DNA of 39,095 nt, from NCBI GenBank assembly GCA_041674525.1, contig JBAYVN010000016.1, forward strand, positions 1-39,095. Direction: 5' to 3'. The number at the start of each line of letters is the position of its first letter. The first letter of the stretch is position 1. Below are positions 1-8,065 of this stretch, piece after piece. Made by a program: the position numbers and the translations under genes. Source of the DNA: SHYQ01 sp041674525 (GTDB lineage: Bacteria > Chloroflexota > Dehalococcoidia > UBA2979). Under the pieces are notes generated by a model. That model saw nothing but the letters and a program-made list of their open reading frames with translations. It ran no database searches and was not told the origin of the DNA.

Positions 1-69
1 AGCGCCCACCAGCGCCTCATCGACGAGGTGATGGTGAACAGCGACTTCGGTCGGGACGCGAGCAACTGA
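1..69 (+). CDS. atpF: F1Fo ATP synthase subunit b, C-terminal end (partial)
   Basis: Only the last 23 codons are inside the window, reading SAHQRLIDEVMVNSDFGRDA and two more residues before TGA. The assignment rests mainly on position: subunit b normally lies directly before the delta subunit, and here the stop is one base before the atpH start. The tail is helical and charged, as expected for the end of the peripheral stalk that contacts delta. The fragment is too short to identify from sequence alone. Confidence 0.7.
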   Translation, partial: SAHQRLIDEVMVNSDFGRDASN

Positions 70-70
70 C

Positions 71-616
71 GTGGCAGGAACGCGCGATGTCGCAGGTCGC
101 CGCTATGCCGCCGCCGTGCTCGAGATCGCGCGCGAGGAGCGTGCCCTCGACAGCTGGGTGACGGCAATCGAAGGCCTGGAATCGCTGACCGCCCGGCCGG
201 AGTTCGTCGCCGCGCTGCAGGCGGATGGGATGACGGACGAGCGCTTCCAGGCGATCGTCCGTCGCGTGGTCCCTGCCGCGACGCCTGTGCAGCTCAACCT
301 CTTCCGCCTGCTCCGCAGGAAGGCGCGGCTGGGCCTCGGCCCGGACATCGCGTCGTTCTTCCGGGAGTTGGTGGATGACGAGCGCGGGATCGCCCGCGCC
401 GTGGTGACCAGCGCGGTGGAGCTGGAGCCGGACCGTCGAGCGGCGCTGGAGCGCCGCCTCGCGGAGCAGACCGGGCGCCAGGTCACCGTGGAGACACAGG
501 TCGATCCGGGCATCCTCGGTGGCCTGATCGTCCGCATCGGCGACCGGCTGGTGGATGGCTCCACGCGCGGACGCCTCCGGGCGTTGCGCTCGCAACTGGA
601 GCGAGCCGCGCTGTAG
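71..616 (+). CDS. atpH: F1Fo ATP synthase subunit delta
   Basis: This subunit joins the peripheral stalk to the top of the F1 head in the membrane ATP synthase. The protein has 181 residues, the usual family size. The N-terminal helical domain opens with RRYAAAVLEIA, typical of delta (A-x-RYA-x-A-L/V). The C-terminal part contains the family signature GILGGLIVRIGDRLVDGSTR at about residues 148-167. The start is GTG, one base after the atpF stop, which suggests translational coupling. It lies second among the visible atp genes, in the standard order b-delta-alpha-gamma-beta-epsilon. Confidence 0.95.
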   Translation: MAGTRDVAGRRYAAAVLEIAREERALDSWVTAIEGLESLTARPEFVAALQADGMTDERFQAIVRRVVPAATPVQLNLFRLLRRKARLGLGPDIASFFRELVDDERGIARAVVTSAVELEPDRRAALERRLAEQTGRQVTVETQVDPGILGGLIVRIGDRLVDGSTRGRLRALRSQLERAAL

Positions 617-704
617 GTCCGCCGCAAGCCGCGGAAGCGCAGCACGCGCGCGAAACGAAGAGAGATGCCGCCCCCGGGGGCGGGAGAGACGCTGAGGTAC
701 CGCG

Positions 705-2234
705 ATGGCCGTACGAGCTGAAGAGATCGCCTCCATCCTGAAGGAGCAGATCGAGCACTTCGACGTCTCCGCCACGTCGGCGAACGTCGGCACGGTGATC
801 GAGGCCGGCGACGGCATCGCCCGCATCCACGGCCTCGGCGAATGCCTCTCCTCCGAGCTCATCGAGTTCGGTGTGACGGACGACTCCGGTCGCCCCATCC
901 GCGGCCTCGCCCTGAACCTCGAAGAGGAGACGGTCGGCGCCATCATCATGGGCGACTACACCAAGGTGAAGGAGGGCGACGAGGTCCGCACCACCGGCCT
1001 GGTCGCCTCCGTCCCCGTGGGCGAGGCCCTCATCGGCCGCGTCGTGAACGCCCTCGGCGACCCGGTGGACGAGAAGGGGCCCGTGGGCACCACGGAGCGC
1101 TACCCCGTGGAGCGCATCGCCCCGGACGTCGTCTCCCGCGTCACCGTGAACCAGCCCCTGCAGACCGGCATCAAGGCCATCGACGCGATGATCCCGCTGG
1201 GGCGCGGTCAGCGCGAGCTCGTCATCGGCGACCGCTCCATCGGCAAGAGCGCGATCTGCATCGACGCCATCATCAACCAGAAGGACAGCGGCGTTATCTG
1301 CATCTACGTCGCCGTCGGCCAGAAGGACGCGAAGGTCGCCCAGACCGTCGCCATCCTCGACCAGTACGGCGCGATGAACCACACGATCGTCGTGGTCGCC
1401 TCCGCCTCCGAATCCGCCGCGCTCCAGTACCTCGCCCCGTACGCCGGCGCCGCCATGGCCGAGTACTTCATGGCCAAGGGCAAGGACGTCCTGGTCATCT
1501 ACGACGACCTCTCGAAGCACGCGTGGGCGTACCGCGAGGTCTCGCTGCTGCTCCGCCGCCCCCCGGGCCGCGAGGCGTACCCCGGCGACGTCTTCTACCT
1601 GCACTCCCGCCTCCTGGAGCGCGCCGCACGCGTCATCCCGGAGCTGGGCGGCGGGTCGATCACCGCGCTGCCGATCATCGAGACCCAGGCCGGTGACGTG
1701 TCCGCGTACATTCCGACGAACGTGATCTCAATCACGGACGGCCAGATCTTCCTGGAGCTGGACCTGTTCAACAGTGGCCAGCGCCCGGCCACCAACCCCG
1801 GCATCTCGGTGTCGCGCGTGGGCGGATCGGCGCAGACGCGCGCGATGAAGCGCGTCGCAGGCACGCTGCGCCTCGACCTCTCGCAGTACCGCGAGCTGCA
1901 GGCCTTCGCGCAGTTCGGCACCGAGGACCTGGACGCCGCGACCCGCCAGCAGCTGCTGCGCGGCGCGCGCCTCACGGAGCTCCTCAAGCAGCCGCAGTAC
2001 CAGCCGCTGTCCCTGGGCCAGCAGGTCACGGTGCTCTACGCCGGCGTCAACGGCTACCTGGACGACGTCCCGGTGGAGAAGGTGCTGCCGTTCGAGAAGG
2101 CGTTCCACGACTACATGGCGGCCGGCCACTCGGACCTCGTGAACGAGATCACGACCACCGGCAACCTCGTCGAAGAGGTCGAGAGCAAGCTCAAGCAGGC
2201 GATCACGGACTTCAAGGGGTCGGTCGCCTACTAG
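705..2234 (+). CDS. atpA: F1Fo ATP synthase subunit alpha
   Basis: The non-catalytic nucleotide-binding subunit of F1, 509 residues, which is full length. A beta-barrel N-terminal domain is followed by the P-loop GDRSIGKSA at residues 175-183. Most bacterial alpha subunits read GDRQTGKTA here, so the loop is conservative in GxxxxGK[ST] but unusual in detail. The segment ISVSRVGGSAQTRAMKRVAG carries the arginine that reaches the catalytic site in the neighbouring beta subunit. The ATG start follows an 88-base gap after atpH. It belongs to the atp operon, and the product acts at the cytoplasmic membrane. Confidence 0.98.
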   Translation: MAVRAEEIASILKEQIEHFDVSATSANVGTVIEAGDGIARIHGLGECLSSELIEFGVTDDSGRPIRGLALNLEEETVGAIIMGDYTKVKEGDEVRTTGLVASVPVGEALIGRVVNALGDPVDEKGPVGTTERYPVERIAPDVVSRVTVNQPLQTGIKAIDAMIPLGRGQRELVIGDRSIGKSAICIDAIINQKDSGVICIYVAVGQKDAKVAQTVAILDQYGAMNHTIVVVASASESAALQYLAPYAGAAMAEYFMAKGKDVLVIYDDLSKHAWAYREVSLLLRRPPGREAYPGDVFYLHSRLLERAARVIPELGGGSITALPIIETQAGDVSAYIPTNVISITDGQIFLELDLFNSGQRPATNPGISVSRVGGSAQTRAMKRVAGTLRLDLSQYRELQAFAQFGTEDLDAATRQQLLRGARLTELLKQPQYQPLSLGQQVTVLYAGVNGYLDDVPVEKVLPFEKAFHDYMAAGHSDLVNEITTTGNLVEEVESKLKQAITDFKGSVAY

Positions 2235-2307
2235 GCGGCAGACGGAGGCCAGGCGGCGCGGCGTCGAGGGGCGCCGCACGCATCGTCCAGAGAGAGAGCG
2301 CGTGTAG

Positions 2308-3201
2308 ATGGCGGGTGGCGGCCAGGTTCGCGGAATCCGCGACCGTATCCGGTCTGTCTCCAGCACCGCGAAGGTCACGCGGGCGATGGAGCTCGTCGCG
2401 GCATCGAAGATGCGCCGCGCGCAGGAGCGCGCCGTCCAGGCACGCCCGTACGCGGAGACCATGCGCTCCGTCCTCGCCCAACTCGCGGCCTACACCGCCG
2501 GCGGCGAGGGCGCGAACCTCCACCCCCTGTTGCAGTCACGCCAGGTGGGGCACCTCTCGTATGTGCACATCACCGCCGACCGCGGCCTGGCCGGCGGCCT
2601 CAACGCGAACATCAATCGCGCCGGGGCCGCGCTGATCCTGCAGCACCAGCCCGGCGTCGACCGCATCTCCGTCGTCTCCGCCGGCCGCAAGGGGCGTGAC
2701 TTCTTCCGCCGCTCCGGCATGGAGATGCTCGCGGACTTCCCGGAACTGGGGGACTTCCCGAACTTCGAGGATGTCCGCCCGATCGCCCGGTTGATCATCG
2801 ACGAGTTCGTCTCCGGGCGCGTGGACCAGGTCTTCATCGGCTACCAGCGCTTCGTGAACGCCGCCGTGCAGCGCCCGACCACCCGGCAGATCCTGCCGAT
2901 CGTCGCGCCGGCCGGGGCTGACGCGGGTGCGGGAGCCGTCGACTTCATCTTCGAGCCGTCGCCCGAACAGCTGCTGCAGACGCTGCTCCCACGCTTCGTG
3001 GAGATGCAGGTGTTCGAGGCGGTGCTGGAGGCGCGGGCATCCGAGCAGTCCGCACGCATGGTCGCCATGCGCCAGGCCACGGACGCCGCGAAGGAGATGG
3101 TCGCGGACCTCACCCTCGCGTACAACAAGGCACGTCAGGAAAGCATCACCAGCGAGCTGCTCGACATCGTCGGCGGCACCGCCGCGATCGAAAACGCGTA
3201 G
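2308..3201 (+). CDS. atpG: F1Fo ATP synthase subunit gamma
   Basis: The central rotor shaft of F1, 297 residues. The N-terminal helix motif RGIRDRIRSVSSTAKVTRAM and the C-terminal helix ending ELLDIVGGTAAIENA are the two halves of the coiled coil and are characteristic of gamma. The Rossmann-like middle contains ITADRGLAGGLNANI, matching the usual SDRGLCGGLN segment. The ATG start at 2308 fits the conserved N-terminus. A 73-base gap after atpA contains a short GC hairpin at 2258-2277 that could influence the ratio of subunits; that is inference only. Confidence 0.97.
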   Translation: MAGGGQVRGIRDRIRSVSSTAKVTRAMELVAASKMRRAQERAVQARPYAETMRSVLAQLAAYTAGGEGANLHPLLQSRQVGHLSYVHITADRGLAGGLNANINRAGAALILQHQPGVDRISVVSAGRKGRDFFRRSGMEMLADFPELGDFPNFEDVRPIARLIIDEFVSGRVDQVFIGYQRFVNAAVQRPTTRQILPIVAPAGADAGAGAVDFIFEPSPEQLLQTLLPRFVEMQVFEAVLEARASEQSARMVAMRQATDAAKEMVADLTLAYNKARQESITSELLDIVGGTAAIENA

Positions 3202-3231
3202 GCATTCAAGGCCCCACCTCGGGAGGCTGAC

Positions 3232-4632
3232 ATGGCAACTGGAACGGTTCGACAGGTCATCGGCACGGTCGTCGATGTGGAGTTCCCGCAGGGGAACCTC
3301 CCCGACCTCTTCAACGCCGTGAACATCGACCTGAAGGGGGGCATCCTGATCGCCGAGGTGCAGCAGCACCTGGGCAACAACTGGGTGCGGTGCCTCGCGC
3401 TGGATGCCACCGAGGGCCTGGCTCGCGGCGCGAAGGCGGAGGACACCGGCAAGGCGATCTCCGTCCCCGTCGGCCCGCTGACGCTGGGCCGCATCTTCAA
3501 CGTCGTCGGCAAGGCGCTCGACCCGGGCGCCGCGATCCCGGATGACGTGAAGCGCATGCCGATCCACCGCTCCGCTCCGCCGTACGCGGATCAGGAGACC
3601 TCCGCCCAGATGCTGGAGACCGGCGTCAAGGTCATCGACCTCGTCGCCCCGCTGCCGCGTGGTGGCAAGGTTGGCCTCTTCGGTGGCGCGGGCACCGGGA
3701 AGACCGTCACCAACACCGAGTTGATCCGCAACCTCGCCACTGAGCACGGCGGTCTGTCCGTCTTCGCTGGCGTGGGCGAGCGCTCCCGCGAGGGCAACGA
3801 CCTCTGGCACGAGATGCGCGAGTCGGGCGTACTCGACAAGACCGCGCTCGTGTACGGCCAGATGAACGAGCCCCCCGGCGTGCGCCTCCGCATCGCCCTC
3901 ACCGGCCTGACCATGGCCGAGTACTTCCGCGACGAGGAAGGGCGTGACGTCCTCCTCTTCGTCGACAACATCTACCGGTACACCCTGGCCGGCATGGAGG
4001 TGTCCGCACTGCTCGGACGCATGCCATCCGCCGTGGGCTACCAGCCGACGCTGGCCACGGAGGTCGGCGCGCTCGAGGAGCGCATCACCTCCACCCGGAA
4101 GGGGTCCATCACCTCGTTCCAGGCCATCTACGTCCCCGCGGACGACTACACGGACCCCGGCGTGGCGACCACCTTCGGCCACCTGGACGCCACCGTCACC
4201 CTGGACCGCGCGCTGGTGGAGCAGGGCCTGTTCCCCGCCATCAACCCGCTGACCTCCAACAGCCGCATCCTGGACCCGCTGGTCGTCGGGCAGGAGCACT
4301 ACGACGTCGCCCGCGGCGTCGTGCGCACGCTCCAGCGTTACAAGGACCTCCAGGACATCATCGCCATCCTCGGCATCGAGGAGCTGTCGGACGACGACAA
4401 GCGCACGGTGGCGCGCGCGCGCCGCATCCAGCGCTTCTTCTCGCAGCCGATGTTCGTCGCCGAGCAGTTCACCGGCACGCCCGGCCAGTACGTCCCGATC
4501 GCGGAGACGGTGCGCGGCTTCAAGGAGATCCTCGAAGGCCGCCACGACGCGCTCCCGGAGCAGGCGTTCTACATGGTCGGCAACATCGACATGGCGGTGG
4601 AGAAGGCGGCCCGCATGGCCGCGCAGGCGTAA
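3232..4632 (+). CDS. atpD: F1Fo ATP synthase subunit beta (catalytic)
   Basis: The catalytic subunit that makes ATP, 466 residues, full length. The Walker A loop at residues 151-158 reads GGAGTGKT (most families have GGAGVGKT). The catalytic glutamate is in GVGERSREGN at residue 183. DNIYRYTLAGMEVSALLGRM and the following GYQPTLATE segment are near-invariant. The DELSEED-type torque loop appears as EELSDDD. The IYRYT and LAGMEV variants resemble Chloroflexota beta subunits as I remember them. ATG start, preceded by the ribosome site GGGAGG about six bases upstream. Confidence 0.99.
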   Translation: MATGTVRQVIGTVVDVEFPQGNLPDLFNAVNIDLKGGILIAEVQQHLGNNWVRCLALDATEGLARGAKAEDTGKAISVPVGPLTLGRIFNVVGKALDPGAAIPDDVKRMPIHRSAPPYADQETSAQMLETGVKVIDLVAPLPRGGKVGLFGGAGTGKTVTNTELIRNLATEHGGLSVFAGVGERSREGNDLWHEMRESGVLDKTALVYGQMNEPPGVRLRIALTGLTMAEYFRDEEGRDVLLFVDNIYRYTLAGMEVSALLGRMPSAVGYQPTLATEVGALEERITSTRKGSITSFQAIYVPADDYTDPGVATTFGHLDATVTLDRALVEQGLFPAINPLTSNSRILDPLVVGQEHYDVARGVVRTLQRYKDLQDIIAILGIEELSDDDKRTVARARRIQRFFSQPMFVAEQFTGTPGQYVPIAETVRGFKEILEGRHDALPEQAFYMVGNIDMAVEKAARMAAQA

Positions 4633-4645
4633 CGAGGCGTCCCAG

Positions 4646-5095
4646 ATGCCGCTGAATCTCACCATCGTCACCGCGCAACGCACCGTCCTGGAAGAGGCCG
4701 GTGTCACGAAGCTCGTCGTCCCCGCTGCAGAGGGCCAGATCACCATCCTCCCCCGGCACGCCGCGCTCATGTCCAGCCTCGCCATCGGCGAGATGGTCGT
4801 GTTCGCCCCCGGAGGCTCCGAGTCGATCGCGATCCACGGCGGCTTCATCCAGGTCGCCCACGACGAGGTCAGCGTCCTCGCCGACGCGGCCGAGCGCATC
4901 GACCAGATCGACCTCGATCGGGCCGAGGCCGCCCGCGCCCGCGCGCAGGCCCGCCTCCAGGGCCGCGACGTCAACCTCGTTGGCGGGATCGATGTCCTCC
5001 GCGCGCAGCTGGCGCTCCAGCGATCGCTGACCCGCCTCCGCGTCGCGCGGCGCCGCGTGGGCGGCGCCACCGGAGCGCCCTCGGCGCGTCCGTAA
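4646..5095 (+). CDS. atpC: F1Fo ATP synthase subunit epsilon
   Basis: The regulatory rotor subunit, 149 residues. The N-terminal beta sandwich includes LVVPAAEGQITILPRHAALM (matching the usual P-x-x-EG-x-[IL]-x-[IV]-LP-x-H-x-x) and AIHGGFIQVAHDEVSVLAD. The C-terminal helical hairpin is rich in Ala and Arg. It is the last gene of the atp operon, 13 bases after atpD. A perfect hairpin terminator begins 24 bases after its stop codon, so the operon very likely ends here. Confidence 0.95.
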   Translation: MPLNLTIVTAQRTVLEEAGVTKLVVPAAEGQITILPRHAALMSSLAIGEMVVFAPGGSESIAIHGGFIQVAHDEVSVLADAAERIDQIDLDRAEAARARAQARLQGRDVNLVGGIDVLRAQLALQRSLTRLRVARRRVGGATGAPSARP

Positions 5096-5119
5096 CCGGC
5101 CCCCGCACTCCGCTCCGCA

Positions 5120-5144
5120 AACGTCCCGCCCCCGGCGGGACGTT
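5120..5144 (+). terminator. Hairpin terminator of the atp operon
   Basis: Bases 5120-5130 (AACGTCCCGCC) pair perfectly with 5134-5144 across a three-base CCC loop, giving an 11-bp stem. A short T-containing tail (GTGCTTT) follows. It is located just after atpC and before the next gene's ribosome site, and is the strongest terminator-like hairpin I found in the window. Confidence 0.8.
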
Positions 5145-5278
5145 GTGCTTTGGTGCATAGACACCCCGCGACCCATCGTTCGTTCGTCGGCACCTCGTGC
5201 CGGCACGAGACGCACAGGCACGCGCGGGGCACGCGCCGCGCGAGATCCATCGGCCCACCTGACTTCAGGAGGTGCGAG

Positions 5279-5476
5279 ATGCAAGCACTCATCCAGTTCA
5301 TGAACGGCCCCATCGGGCGCGGCGCGCGGATCACCGTGGGCCTCGCGCTGATCTACCTCGGGATGGCACTGCTCGGCGGCGTGGCGGGGACGATCGTCGC
5401 GGGGCTCGGGGTGGTGGCAATCGCCCTCGGCGCCTCCGGGCGCTGTCTCGCCGAGGCGCTCCCAGGCGCCCGCTAG
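5279..5476 (+). CDS. Small two-helix membrane protein, YgaP/DUF2892-like
   Basis: A 65-residue protein. The start at 5279 is chosen because CAGGAGGTGCGAG lies directly upstream; the reading frame is open further upstream, but that part is Arg/His-rich and unlikely to be coding. The body has a Gly-rich turn (MNGPIGRGARI), two hydrophobic helices (GLALIYLGMALLGGVAG and IVAGLGVVAIALGASG) and a closing C-x-x-x-A-L-P-G motif. This resembles the inner-membrane DUF2892 family, whose function is not well defined and is often linked to sulfur metabolism or rhodanese proteins. No rhodanese is next door. It lies alone between the atp terminator and murA. Confidence 0.6.
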   Translation: MQALIQFMNGPIGRGARITVGLALIYLGMALLGGVAGTIVAGLGVVAIALGASGRCLAEALPGAR

Positions 5477-5542
5477 CCGCGGAAGGCGGCGCACCGCCAG
5501 CGGGCCCCGGTCTGTATCCTGTGTCCAGCGCAGGAGGGTCCA

Positions 5543-6805
5543 GTGAGCCCCGCAGAGCAGTGTTACGTCATCGGCGGTGGGCGCCCGCTCCGCGGGGACG
5601 TCGCCGTCTCCGGATCGAAGAACGCGGCGCTGTACGCGATTGCGGCCGGGCTGCTGACGGCTGACACGTTGACCATCACCAACGTCCCGCGCATCGCGGA
5701 CATCGACGAGATGGCGGAGATTCTCCGCGAGCTCGGCGCGCGCATCGAGGTCGACGGCGAGACGGTGCGCATCTCCACGCCGTCGATCACCTCGACCGCG
5801 CCGTCCGCGGACATGGTGATGCGCCTGCGCGCCTCCTTCCTCGTCATGGGTCCCCTGCTCGCGCGCCAGGGCGAGGCGGAGTGCGTGCCGCCCGGCGGCG
5901 ACGTGATCGGATCGCGTCCGCTGGATGTGCACTTCGTCGGCTTCCGCATGCTGGGCGCCACCGTCAGCCGCCACGGCGCGAACTGGCGCGCCGAGGCCGC
6001 GCGCCTGCGCGGGGCGCGGATCTTCTTCGACTACCCCAGCGTCCTCGGCACCGTGAACGTGCTCTTCGCCGCCGTGCTGGCAGAGGGGCACACCACCATC
6101 GTCAATGCCGCGCCGGAGCCCGAGGTGGCCATGGCGGCGCGCCTGCTGAACGCCATGGGCGCGCGCGTCACCGGCGAGGGCACCCCCACCGTGGAGGTGG
6201 ATGGTGTCGCATCGCTCCACGGTGCGGAGTTCGCGATCATCCCCGATCGGCTGGAGGCCGGCACGTACCTGCTGGCGGGGGCCGCCACGTGCGGAGACGT
6301 CCGCGTGACGAATGCGGTGCCGCACCACATGGACTCGCTGACCGCGAAGCTGCGCGAGATGGGCATGACCGTCGAGGCCAGCGCGGAGAAGGGGATCCGC
6401 GCCACCTCGAACGGCGCGCTGCAGGCAGTACAGGTGCAGGCAGTGCCGTACCCGGGGTTCGCGACCGACCTGCACCCGCAGATGGCCGCGGCGATGACCC
6501 AGGCGCAGGGCATCTCGCTGGTCCACGAGCGCGTGTACGACAACCGCACGCTGTACGTGAACGAGCTGCGCAAGCTCGGCGCGCGCATCGTCACCGGCGG
6601 CGAGTCGGTGATCATCGAGGGGCCGACGAGGCTCGCCGGGAGCGCCGTGCGGGCGCTGGACATCAGGGCGGGCGCTGCGGTGGTGGTCGCCGGGCTGGCG
6701 GCGGATGGCGAAACCACGGTCCACGGTATCGGCCACCTGGATCGCGGGTACGCTGGGCTGGAGTCGCGCCTGCGTGCGCTTGGCGCGCAGATCGAGCGGC
6801 GCTAG
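5543..6805 (+). CDS. murA: UDP-N-acetylglucosamine 1-carboxyvinyltransferase (MurA), Asp-type active site
   Basis: Transfers enolpyruvate from phosphoenolpyruvate to UDP-GlcNAc, the first committed step of peptidoglycan synthesis, in the cytosol. 420 residues, normal length. The N-terminal SGSKNAAL carries the Lys26-Asn27 pair. The substrate loop reads PPGGDVIGSRPLD: residue 120 is Asp where E. coli has Cys115. An Asp here is known from naturally fosfomycin-insensitive MurA enzymes such as that of Mycobacterium tuberculosis. FATDLHPQ holds the conserved catalytic Asp, and HERVYDNR matches the ExVYENR segment. The GTG start at 5543 follows the ribosome site AGGAGGG. mreB lies downstream on the same strand. 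Confidence 0.95.
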   Translation: MSPAEQCYVIGGGRPLRGDVAVSGSKNAALYAIAAGLLTADTLTITNVPRIADIDEMAEILRELGARIEVDGETVRISTPSITSTAPSADMVMRLRASFLVMGPLLARQGEAECVPPGGDVIGSRPLDVHFVGFRMLGATVSRHGANWRAEAARLRGARIFFDYPSVLGTVNVLFAAVLAEGHTTIVNAAPEPEVAMAARLLNAMGARVTGEGTPTVEVDGVASLHGAEFAIIPDRLEAGTYLLAGAATCGDVRVTNAVPHHMDSLTAKLREMGMTVEASAEKGIRATSNGALQAVQVQAVPYPGFATDLHPQMAAAMTQAQGISLVHERVYDNRTLYVNELRKLGARIVTGGESVIIEGPTRLAGSAVRALDIRAGAAVVVAGLAADGETTVHGIGHLDRGYAGLESRLRALGAQIERR

Positions 6806-6903
6806 CAGGCACACAGGCACTCCGGGAGCAGTGACAGGCTCGTCGCGGCGTGCGGAAACGGCCGCCAGGCGCTAACCTGCGGCAGCCTCGGACCCGCACC
6901 GAG

Positions 6904-6924
6904 TTGTCCACAGCGTTATCCACA
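6904..6924 (+). promoter_or_regulatory. Pair of DnaA-box-like 9-mers upstream of mreB
   Basis: TTGTCCACA at 6904-6912 and TTATCCACA at 6916-6924 lie in the same orientation, 12 bases start to start. The second is a perfect match to the E. coli DnaA-box consensus; the first differs at one base. The pair ends 47 bases before the mreB start. Binding by DnaA is inference. With only two boxes and no AT-rich segment nearby, a replication origin is not supported. Confidence 0.5.
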
Positions 6925-6971
6925 CCCCGTCGAAGCGTCGACCACTCGACAGCCCGGAGTCGCGAGCCCTC

Positions 6972-8009
6972 ATGTTCGGCAAGCGCATCGGCATCGACCT
7001 CGGCACCGCGAACGTGCTCGTCTACGAGCAGGGGCGCGGCGTGGTGATCGATGAGCCCGCGGTCGTCGCGATCACCGAACGCGACAACACCGTGGTCGCC
7101 GTCGGCGACGACGCGCGCGCGATGATCGGCCGCCACCCCGGATCGATCCAGGTCATCCGCCCGATGCGCGACGGCGTGATCGCCGACTACCTGATCACGG
7201 AGGCGATGCTCCGCTACTTCATCCAGCGCGTGATCGGCCGCTTCAACCTCGTGCGGCCGGAAGTGATGATCTGCGTGCCGGTGGGCGTGAACAGCGTGGA
7301 GCAGCGCGCCGTGCGCGACGCCGCCGAGGCCGCCGGGGCACGCCGTCCCGCGCACCTGATCCCGGAGCCGCTGGCCGCCGCGATCGGCGCGGAGATCCCG
7401 GTGGGCAGCCCTCGCGGCCACATGGTGGTGGACATCGGCGGCGGCCGCACGGAGGCCGCGGTGATCTCCATGTTCGGCATCGTCGCCAGCGAGTCCGTGC
7501 GCGTCGCCGGCGACCGTCTGGACGACGCTATCGCGCAGTACATCCGCCGCCGGCACAACCTAGTGGTGGGCGAGCGCACCGCCGAGGAAGTGAAGATCGC
7601 CATCGGCTCCGCGATCCCCCTGAACGAGGACCTCGTCACAGGGGTGCGCGGGCGCGACCAGATCACGGGCCTGCCGCGCACCATCACCATGCGCTCCTCC
7701 GAGATCTCGCAGGCGATCCAGGAGCACCTCGCGACGGTCGTGCTGACCGTGCGCCGGGTGCTGGAGCGCACGCCGCCGGAGCTCGCGTCCGATGTCATCG
7801 ATCGGGGGATCGTGCTGACGGGCGGCGGCGCGCTGCTGCGCCATCTGGACGACCTGCTGCTGCACGAGACGGGCGTGCCCGTGCACGTCGCCGAGGATCC
7901 GCTGCGCTGCGTGGTGAAGGGCGCCGGCGCCGCGCTCGACTACATCGACGTGATCGAACGCTCCATGCCCACCGAGGAGGAGTCGCTGATCAGCGATTCA
8001 GCGCGCTGA
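6972..8009 (+). CDS. mreB: Rod-shape-determining actin homologue MreB
   Basis: A membrane-associated ATP-dependent filament that positions cell-wall synthesis. 345 residues. Phosphate loop 1 is GIDLGTANVLVY, phosphate loop 2 is VVDIGGGRTEAAVIS and the adenosine motif is VLTGGGALLRHLDDLL. The short N-terminus MFGKRIG fits the amphipathic membrane anchor. Residue 159 in phosphate loop 2 is Arg, where MreB normally has Thr (DIGGGTT). No mreC or mreD follows; the next gene is the convergent rex. murA upstream on the same strand gives a cell-wall pairing. The weak ribosome site CGGAG is about 12 bases from the ATG. Confidence 0.93.
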   Translation: MFGKRIGIDLGTANVLVYEQGRGVVIDEPAVVAITERDNTVVAVGDDARAMIGRHPGSIQVIRPMRDGVIADYLITEAMLRYFIQRVIGRFNLVRPEVMICVPVGVNSVEQRAVRDAAEAAGARRPAHLIPEPLAAAIGAEIPVGSPRGHMVVDIGGGRTEAAVISMFGIVASESVRVAGDRLDDAIAQYIRRRHNLVVGERTAEEVKIAIGSAIPLNEDLVTGVRGRDQITGLPRTITMRSSEISQAIQEHLATVVLTVRRVLERTPPELASDVIDRGIVLTGGGALLRHLDDLLLHETGVPVHVAEDPLRCVVKGAGAALDYIDVIERSMPTEEESLISDSAR

Positions 8010-8065
8010 CCCGCGGTCGCGGGGCCGAGACTGGCGGGGTTCAGACTGGCGGGGCCGACGCTACT
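8010..8065. repeat. Hairpin and three 15-bp tandem units between mreB and rex
   Basis: CCCGCG (8010-8015) pairs with CGCGGG (8018-8023) right after the mreB stop. Units of 15 bases follow: 8021-8035 and 8036-8050 share 12 of 15 bases (both contain AGACTGGC), and 8051-8065 repeats only the first half and runs into the end of rex. The element lies between convergent genes, so a bidirectional terminator role is possible, although no T-run is present. Confidence 0.4.

Noticed and set aside
2536..5334. A 932-codon minus-strand open frame across the atp genes
   Set aside because: It is antisense to atpG, atpD and atpC, which are certain; it has no recognisable domain.
6904..6924. Origin of replication at the DnaA boxes
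   Set aside because: Only two boxes, no AT-rich unwinding region and no dnaA, dnaN or gidA genes nearby.
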